A DNA stretch of 10,375 nucleotides from Rhizobacter sp. (lineage in GTDB: Bacteria; Pseudomonadota; Gammaproteobacteria; Burkholderiales; Burkholderiaceae_C), in NCBI GenBank assembly GCA_025359585.1, contig JANYFX010000765.1, positions 1-10,375 of the forward strand. Reading direction: 5' to 3'. Of this stretch, positions 6,860-10,375 are shown one piece after another. The notes beneath the pieces were generated by a model that did no database searches, was not told where the DNA came from, and saw nothing but the letters and a program-made list of their open reading frames with translations. Made by a program: the position numbers and the translations under genes. Every line of letters starts with the position of its first letter. Positions within the stretch are counted from its first letter, which is position 1.

Positions 6860-7411
6860 TCAGGCCAGGTCGATCGCGAACGCGATCGGGTTGCGCATGC
6901 TGTTCGCCACCGGCGAATACATGTTCGCGTGCTGCACGATCTCGTCGAGCACCTCACGCGTCGCGTCGCCTTCCACGGCCACCTTCACGCGGATCGCCTG
7001 GAAGCCCATTTCGGGCGGCAGCTTCGCCGCGCCGCCCGCACCCCAGGCGGCCGGGTTGCCGATGTCGCCTTCGATGAACAGTTCGAGCTTGCTCAGGCGC
7101 ACCTGCTTCCAGGCGGCGACCGCCGTGATGCCCACCGCCAGGCAGCCACCGAGCGCGCACAGCACGATCTCGCCGGGCGCGGGCGCGGTGTCTTGCCCGA
7201 ACAGGTGCAAGGGTTCGTCGACCACGACCGGCGCGTGTTGGCCCACGTGGCTGAGCGTGCGGTACTGGCCGTCGACGACGGTGTGGACCTTGTTGGTGCC
7301 GCGCGAGGCCGGGTTGTTGCGGCCCTTCTCGGCGAAGGCCATCAGGCCATCGCGGTCGATCGGGCGCAGGTAAGTCTTGACGGTGTTCACGGGTTCGATG
7401 ACGGCGGACAT
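6860..7411 (-). CDS. OsmC-like family protein
   Basis: The 183-residue product has the OsmC/Ohr alpha-beta layout: an N-terminal beta region with DEPLHLFGQDTAPAPGE, the central helix EIVLCALGGCLAVGITAVAAWKQV, then FIEGDIG and IRVKVAVEGDA, and a C-terminal helix IVQHANMYSPVANSM. OsmC and Ohr reduce organic hydroperoxides with a Cys pair, one on the central helix and one in a CPV motif. Here Cys90 (and Cys85 on the same helix) is present, but CPV is replaced by SPV (Ser166), so the classical pair is incomplete. ATG 7411 is chosen because MSAVIEP resembles the start of the next gene; a TTG at 7435 is possible, and the Shine-Dalgarno is weak. It lies between the rhodanese and flavoprotein genes, 28 and 13 bp away, and is surely cotranscribed. 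It may bind or process a sulfur-containing small molecule. Confidence 0.88.
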   Translation of the reverse strand: MSAVIEPVNTVKTYLRPIDRDGLMAFAEKGRNNPASRGTNKVHTVVDGQYRTLSHVGQHAPVVVDEPLHLFGQDTAPAPGEIVLCALGGCLAVGITAVAAWKQVRLSKLELFIEGDIGNPAAWGAGGAAKLPPEMGFQAIRVKVAVEGDATREVLDEIVQHANMYSPVANSMRNPIAFAIDLA

Positions 7412-7439
7412 GGTGGGGTGGGCTTCCGTGGTCAAAGGG

Positions 7440-8327
7440 TCAGGCGGCCATCGCCAGCTTGGGCTTGGCTTCAGCGAACGGCAGGCCGCTCTCGATCGGC
7501 AGCGCCGGGTCGCGCGACCATTCGTTCCACGAACCGAAGTACATGCGCACGTCGCTGAACCCGGCTTGCTTCAACGCGAGGAAGGTGTTCGACGCGCGCG
7601 CGCCCTTGAAGCAGTAGAGGTAGACCGTGTCGTCGGTCGAGATGCCGGCGGTCGCCGCTTCGGCCTTCACTTCGTCGGGCGACTTGATCATCGGGCCCTG
7701 CGCCGAAGGCTTCATGAAGCGGTACCACTCGAGCCACTTTGCGCCGGGGATGCGGCCTTTGCGCGGCGCGTAATCCTTGCCGTAGGGCGAGGAGCTGTCG
7801 CCGATCCACTCGTCGATGTCGCGCACGTCGAGCAAGACGGTGTTGGTGCCGAGCGCGGCGAGCATCTCGTCCTTCGTCAGCATCACGTCGGCCATCTTCA
7901 GGTCGGCGGGGAAGGTCGCGGGCGTCGGCGTGACGGTTTCCGTCGAAGTGGCCAGGCCGCTCGCCTTCCAGGCCGAGTAGCCGCCGTTCAATACCTTGAT
8001 CTTCGGGTAACCGAGCCAGGTCAGCAGGTAGTAGCCGCGGCACGACTGGCCGTAGCCGCTGTTGAGCGCGTCTTCGTAGAACACCGCGGTTTCCTTGCCC
8101 GACAAGCCGACGGCGCCGAAGTGCTGCGCGAACGTGCCCTTCAATTCGCTCAAGCCTTCGGCGGTGGAGGTGGCGAGGAAGGTGAAGATCTCGCGCAGGT
8201 TCACGGCACCGGGAATGTGGCCGGCGAGGTAGGTGTCGGCGTCGCGCGTGTCAATCACGACGACGGGTTCGCTGTTCATCAGCGTGCCGAGTTCGGCGGG
8301 TGAAATCAGGACGGTGGCTGCGCTCAT
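7440..8327 (-). CDS. Two-domain rhodanese (thiosulfate/3-mercaptopyruvate sulfurtransferase family)
   Basis: The 295-residue protein consists of two rhodanese domains. The N-terminal one (~1-125; VVVIDTRDADTYLAGHIPGAVNL to VLNGGYSAWKASG) is the structural, usually inactive copy, with Cys96 in GQSCRGY. The C-terminal one (~150-285; VLLDVRDIDEW, GRIPGAKWLEW) carries the active-site loop CFKGAR with Cys239, in the place of the persulfide-forming cysteine. FGSWNEWSRDPALPIESG is the conserved C-terminal block. It should move sulfane sulfur from a donor to an acceptor thiol or cyanide; the CFKGAR loop favours thiosulfate-type activity, but donor choice is not certain. GGAG lies seven bases before the ATG at 8327. 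It is the first gene of the operon, directly behind the sigma-54 promoter. No signal peptide is seen, so it is cytoplasmic. Confidence 0.93.
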   Translation of the reverse strand: MSAATVLISPAELGTLMNSEPVVVIDTRDADTYLAGHIPGAVNLREIFTFLATSTAEGLSELKGTFAQHFGAVGLSGKETAVFYEDALNSGYGQSCRGYYLLTWLGYPKIKVLNGGYSAWKASGLATSTETVTPTPATFPADLKMADVMLTKDEMLAALGTNTVLLDVRDIDEWIGDSSSPYGKDYAPRKGRIPGAKWLEWYRFMKPSAQGPMIKSPDEVKAEAATAGISTDDTVYLYCFKGARASNTFLALKQAGFSDVRMYFGSWNEWSRDPALPIESGLPFAEAKPKLAMAA

Positions 8328-8358
8328 CAGGTTCTCCGGTGGGTGGGGGATGCCTGTC

Positions 8359-8377
8359 TTTTGCAACGTGCGTGCCA
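8359..8377 (-). promoter_or_regulatory. Sigma-54 (RpoN) -24/-12 promoter for the rhodanese operon
   Basis: On the - strand TGGCACG (8377-8371), four bases, then TTGC (8366-8363) followed by AAAA match the RpoN consensus TGGCACG-N4-TTGC at every position. Transcription should start about 12 bases past the GC element, near 8351, leaving a ~24-base leader before the rhodanese ATG. The adjacent upstream gene encodes a sigma-54 activator. Confidence 0.9.
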
Positions 8378-8474
8378 TCTTTGTCGGCACCCTTCAAATC
8401 AACCGCCAACCCGCATGGATGCTGGGTTTGTGCCGAAATGACCGATCCCGGAAAGAGCGGGTTGTTGGACAAAG

Positions 8475-8493
8475 TGGCGACGAAATGTTGCCA
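8475..8493. promoter_or_regulatory. Candidate enhancer (upstream activator sequence) palindrome
   Basis: TGGCGAC and GTTGCCA form 7-base inverted arms with one mismatch around a 5-base spacer. Its centre lies about 130 bp upstream of the predicted start of transcription, the usual place for a bacterial enhancer-binding protein. Binding by the neighbouring activator is inferred. A smaller TTGT-N3-ACAA inverted repeat (8462-8472) adjoins it. Confidence 0.5.
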
Positions 8494-8505
8494 ATCTGTC
8501 GGGCT

Positions 8506-10149
8506 TCAGGCGGGCGAGCCGGTCCCCGAAAGCCGGCGCCAGCGGTAGCCGAACTGGCGCGGCGTCATGCCCAGCGACTGCGCGGCGCGCGACTGGTTGC
8601 CACCGTGCAGCGCCAGCGCCAGCGCGAGTTCCTGCGCGCTGTGCGAATGCAGCTCGCGGTATTCGCGCACCAATGGGTTGGTGGTGACCGCCGCAGTGCG
8701 CGCCGTCGGCAGCGGCGCTGGCGATGCGGCTGCAGCCGCCGGCAGGAAGCGCCTGGCCTCCGCTAGCGAGATCACCGTGCCGTTGGCCAGCAGCACGATG
8801 CGCTCGACCACGTTCGCCAGCTCGCGGATGTTGCCCGGCCACGGGTGCGCTTCGAGCGCGTCGAGCGCTTCGGGCGAGAGGTGCACGTTGCGCTGGTTGG
8901 CCTGGTTGGTGCGGTTCAAAAAATGCAGCGCGATCGGTCGGATGTCTTCGCGCCGCTCGGCCAGCGAGGGCAGGTGGATCGGGATCACGTTGAGCCGGTA
9001 ATACAGGTCGCGCCGGAACAGGCCGCGCTCGACTTCGCTCGCGAGATCGCGGTTGGTCGCCGCCACCAGGCGCACGTCGACTTTCACTTCGCGTTTGCCA
9101 CCGAGCCGCACGATGCTGCCTTCCTGCAGCGTGCGCAGCAGCTTGGCCTGCATCTGCAAAGGCAGCTCGCCGATCTCGTCGAGAAAGATCGTGCCGCGGT
9201 CGGCCTGCTCGAACCAACCGGCGCGCGCGCTCATCGCGCCGGTGAAGGCGCCGCGCTCGTGGCCGAACAGTTCCGACTCGAACAGCGTGTCGGGAATGGC
9301 GGCGCAGTTGACCTTGATAAAGGGCGCGTCCCGCCGCAGGCTCGCCAGGTGCACGGCGCGCGCGAACAACTCCTTGCCGGTGCCCGATTCGCCGAGCAGC
9401 AAGACGCTCGCGGACGCCTGCGAAACACGCTCCAGCTCGCCGAGCGCCTGCAGCAAGGCGGGCGAGGTGCCGATGATTCCGTAGCGCGCCGCTGCCGATT
9501 CGAGCGCGCGCGTCAGCAGCGCATTGCGGGCTTCGAGCGCGCGGGTCCTTTCTTCGACCAAGGAGCGCAGCTGCAGCAGCTGCCCGGCGAGCGTTGCGAG
9601 GATCTTCAACACCGCCACGTCGTCGTTCAGCAAGCGGTGGCGGCGCCGGATGCGGTGCACGCCCAGCACACCGACCGTGCGCCGGTTCACTTCGATCGGC
9701 AGCGCGATGAAGGCGACCGTTTCCTGCGGCAGCTTCGAGCGCTCGACGGCGCGCGCCAGAAAGCGCGGTTCGGCGTCGATGTCCTGCACGATCATCGCCT
9801 GGCCGGTGGCGAGCACCGCGCCGGTGATGCCTTCGCCGGCAGCATAACGCCCGCGTGCCATCTCGGCTTTGGTCAGCCCGTAGGCAAAGCGGATCGACGA
9901 CGGGCCGGCGAGCACGCGGGTGGCGCTGCCACCATCCGCCACGTCCACGCCATCGGCCAGAACCACACGCCCGCGGTTCAGACCGAGCAGTTCCGAGAGC
10001 AGATGCAGCATCTCGCGCAACACCACTTCGGGCGCGAGGCTTTGCCCGACCAGGCGCATCACCTCGCTCATCAGCAGCAACTCCTGGTCGCGCCAGGGCG
10101 GGTCGGCGCTGCTGCTCGATGCGTGTTGGAGGGCGGTTGAGGCAGGCAT
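8506..10149 (-). CDS. Sigma-54-dependent activator, GAF-AAA+-Fis type (NifA-like architecture)
   Basis: The 547-residue protein has an N-terminal GAF sensor domain (~25-195; GEGITGAVLATGQAMIVQDI, VAFIALPIEV, VGVLGVHR). A short helical linker precedes the AAA+ domain (~222-455), with Walker A GESGTGKE (253-260), the sigma-54 contact loop GAFTGA (300-305), Walker B GTIFLDEIGELP (319-330), probable arginine finger in FRRDLYYRL and sensor II WPGNIREL. The C-terminus is a Fis-type HTH (QSRAAQSLGMTPRQFGYRWRR). All motifs for ATP-driven RNA polymerase activation are intact. GAF suggests small-molecule or redox sensing; no phosphoreceiver is present. Its stop is 178 bp before the rhodanese ATG, with a perfect sigma-54 promoter between, so this operon is its likely target. 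The ATG at 10149 has a weak Shine-Dalgarno; Met27 (10071) has AGGAG nine bases upstream and is a serious alternative start. Confidence 0.93.
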   Translation of the reverse strand: MPASTALQHASSSSADPPWRDQELLLMSEVMRLVGQSLAPEVVLREMLHLLSELLGLNRGRVVLADGVDVADGGSATRVLAGPSSIRFAYGLTKAEMARGRYAAGEGITGAVLATGQAMIVQDIDAEPRFLARAVERSKLPQETVAFIALPIEVNRRTVGVLGVHRIRRRHRLLNDDVAVLKILATLAGQLLQLRSLVEERTRALEARNALLTRALESAAARYGIIGTSPALLQALGELERVSQASASVLLLGESGTGKELFARAVHLASLRRDAPFIKVNCAAIPDTLFESELFGHERGAFTGAMSARAGWFEQADRGTIFLDEIGELPLQMQAKLLRTLQEGSIVRLGGKREVKVDVRLVAATNRDLASEVERGLFRRDLYYRLNVIPIHLPSLAERREDIRPIALHFLNRTNQANQRNVHLSPEALDALEAHPWPGNIRELANVVERIVLLANGTVISLAEARRFLPAAAAASPAPLPTARTAAVTTNPLVREYRELHSHSAQELALALALHGGNQSRAAQSLGMTPRQFGYRWRRLSGTGSPA

Positions 10150-10163
10150 GCCCTGACCAGAGC

Positions 10164-10183
10164 AAAAAGCCCGCCAGCCCGGG
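10164..10183 (-). terminator. Possible intrinsic terminator of msrA
   Basis: On the - strand, just after the msrA stop, CCCG and CGGG form a short GC-only stem around a 6-base loop, followed by C and five Ts. A 4-bp stem is weak, but the T-run placement is right for termination between msrA and the regulator gene. Confidence 0.35.
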
Positions 10184-10188
10184 AAAAG

Positions 10189-10375
10189 TCAGTGAGCCGC
10201 CTGCGCGCCCCACAGCTGCTTGACCCGCGCGTCGCGGCCGCAGCTGCTGCGGTAGTACTGGTAACGCAGCGGGTTCTTCTTGTAGTAGTTCTGGTGGTTT
10301 TCCTCGGCCGGGTAGAAGGCCGTGGCCGCCACGATCTCGGTGACGATCGGCTCCTTGAAGGGTTTGCTCTTTTCC
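10189..10375 (-). CDS. msrA: Peptide-methionine (S)-S-oxide reductase MsrA, C-terminal part only
   Basis: The last ~62 residues are present; the gene runs off the right edge of the window. The sequence EPIVTEIVAATAFYPAEENHQNYYKKNPLRYQYYRSSCGRD is the characteristic MsrA C-terminus, with the EEnHQnYY substrate-pocket signature (usually EEYHQDYY) and a cysteine in SCGRD near the C-terminus that is common in the family. The nucleophilic GCFW motif would lie outside the window. MsrA repairs methionine-S-sulfoxide using thioredoxin in the cytoplasm. The 39-bp gap to the sigma-54 activator gene on the same strand holds a weak terminator candidate, so cotranscription is undecided. Confidence 0.93.
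   Translation of the reverse strand, partial: EKSKPFKEPIVTEIVAATAFYPAEENHQNYYKKNPLRYQYYRSSCGRDARVKQLWGAQAAH

Noticed and set aside
8397..8409. An IHF site between the palindrome and the sigma-54 promoter
   Set aside because: The AATCAA half matches the consensus, but the required TTR half does not (CAA), so I do not call it.
8399..10213. A 604-residue - strand open frame across the activator gene
   Set aside because: It is an Arg/Ala-rich shadow of the activator frame, as expected in GC-rich DNA, with no recognisable domain.
1..10375. CRISPR arrays, tRNA or rRNA genes, insertion sequences, phage genes
   Set aside because: I saw no regularly spaced repeats, no tRNA-like cloverleaf, no transposase or integrase motifs and no flanking inverted repeats of an IS.

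Overview
The window is GC-rich, gene-dense DNA with third-position G/C bias. The protein families resemble those of betaproteobacteria of the order Burkholderiales (Rubrivivax/Leptothrix/Comamonadaceae-like). That placement is an inference from protein similarity as I remember it; no rRNA or other marker gene is present.

Left part (1-2853): the 3' end of a DUF1348 (NTF2-like) gene is followed by cynS (cyanate hydratase) on the + strand. A convergent small ABM-type monooxygenase gene comes next, separated from cynS by a cluster of hairpins. A GlxA-type AraC regulator (DJ-1/PfpI domain plus HTH) is transcribed divergently from the ABM gene, and a single-domain haemoglobin gene follows it.

Middle part (2875-4468): an SCO1/SenC copper-chaperone/thioredoxin-like gene on the - strand lies directly downstream of the last ~97 codons of a methyl-accepting chemotaxis protein. 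That remnant abuts, head to head, an MsrQ-like haem membrane protein that has neither a convincing start nor a stop. This looks like a rearrangement scar, or an assembly join.

Right part (4469-10375, all - strand): a compact four-gene operon runs two-domain rhodanese -> OsmC-like protein -> acyl-CoA dehydrogenase-like flavoprotein -> rubredoxin fused to a rubredoxin-type NAD(P)H reductase. In front of the rhodanese gene lies a sigma-54 -24/-12 promoter matching the consensus TGGCACG-N4-TTGC exactly. About 100 bp further upstream is a 19-bp imperfect palindrome, a candidate enhancer. The next gene upstream encodes a GAF-AAA+-Fis sigma-54 activator with an intact GAFTGA loop, so activator, enhancer, promoter and operon appear to form one regulatory unit. 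Before it lies the 3' end of msrA.

The most interesting object is this sigma-54-controlled sulfur/redox operon. Its acyl-CoA dehydrogenase homologue lacks the usual catalytic glutamate position, and its OsmC homologue has serine where the second redox cysteine is expected. My inference is a pathway acting on a small thiol or organosulfur compound (sulfur transfer, thiol handling, flavin-dependent oxidation, NAD(P)H-rubredoxin electron supply). The substrate cannot be read from the sequence.
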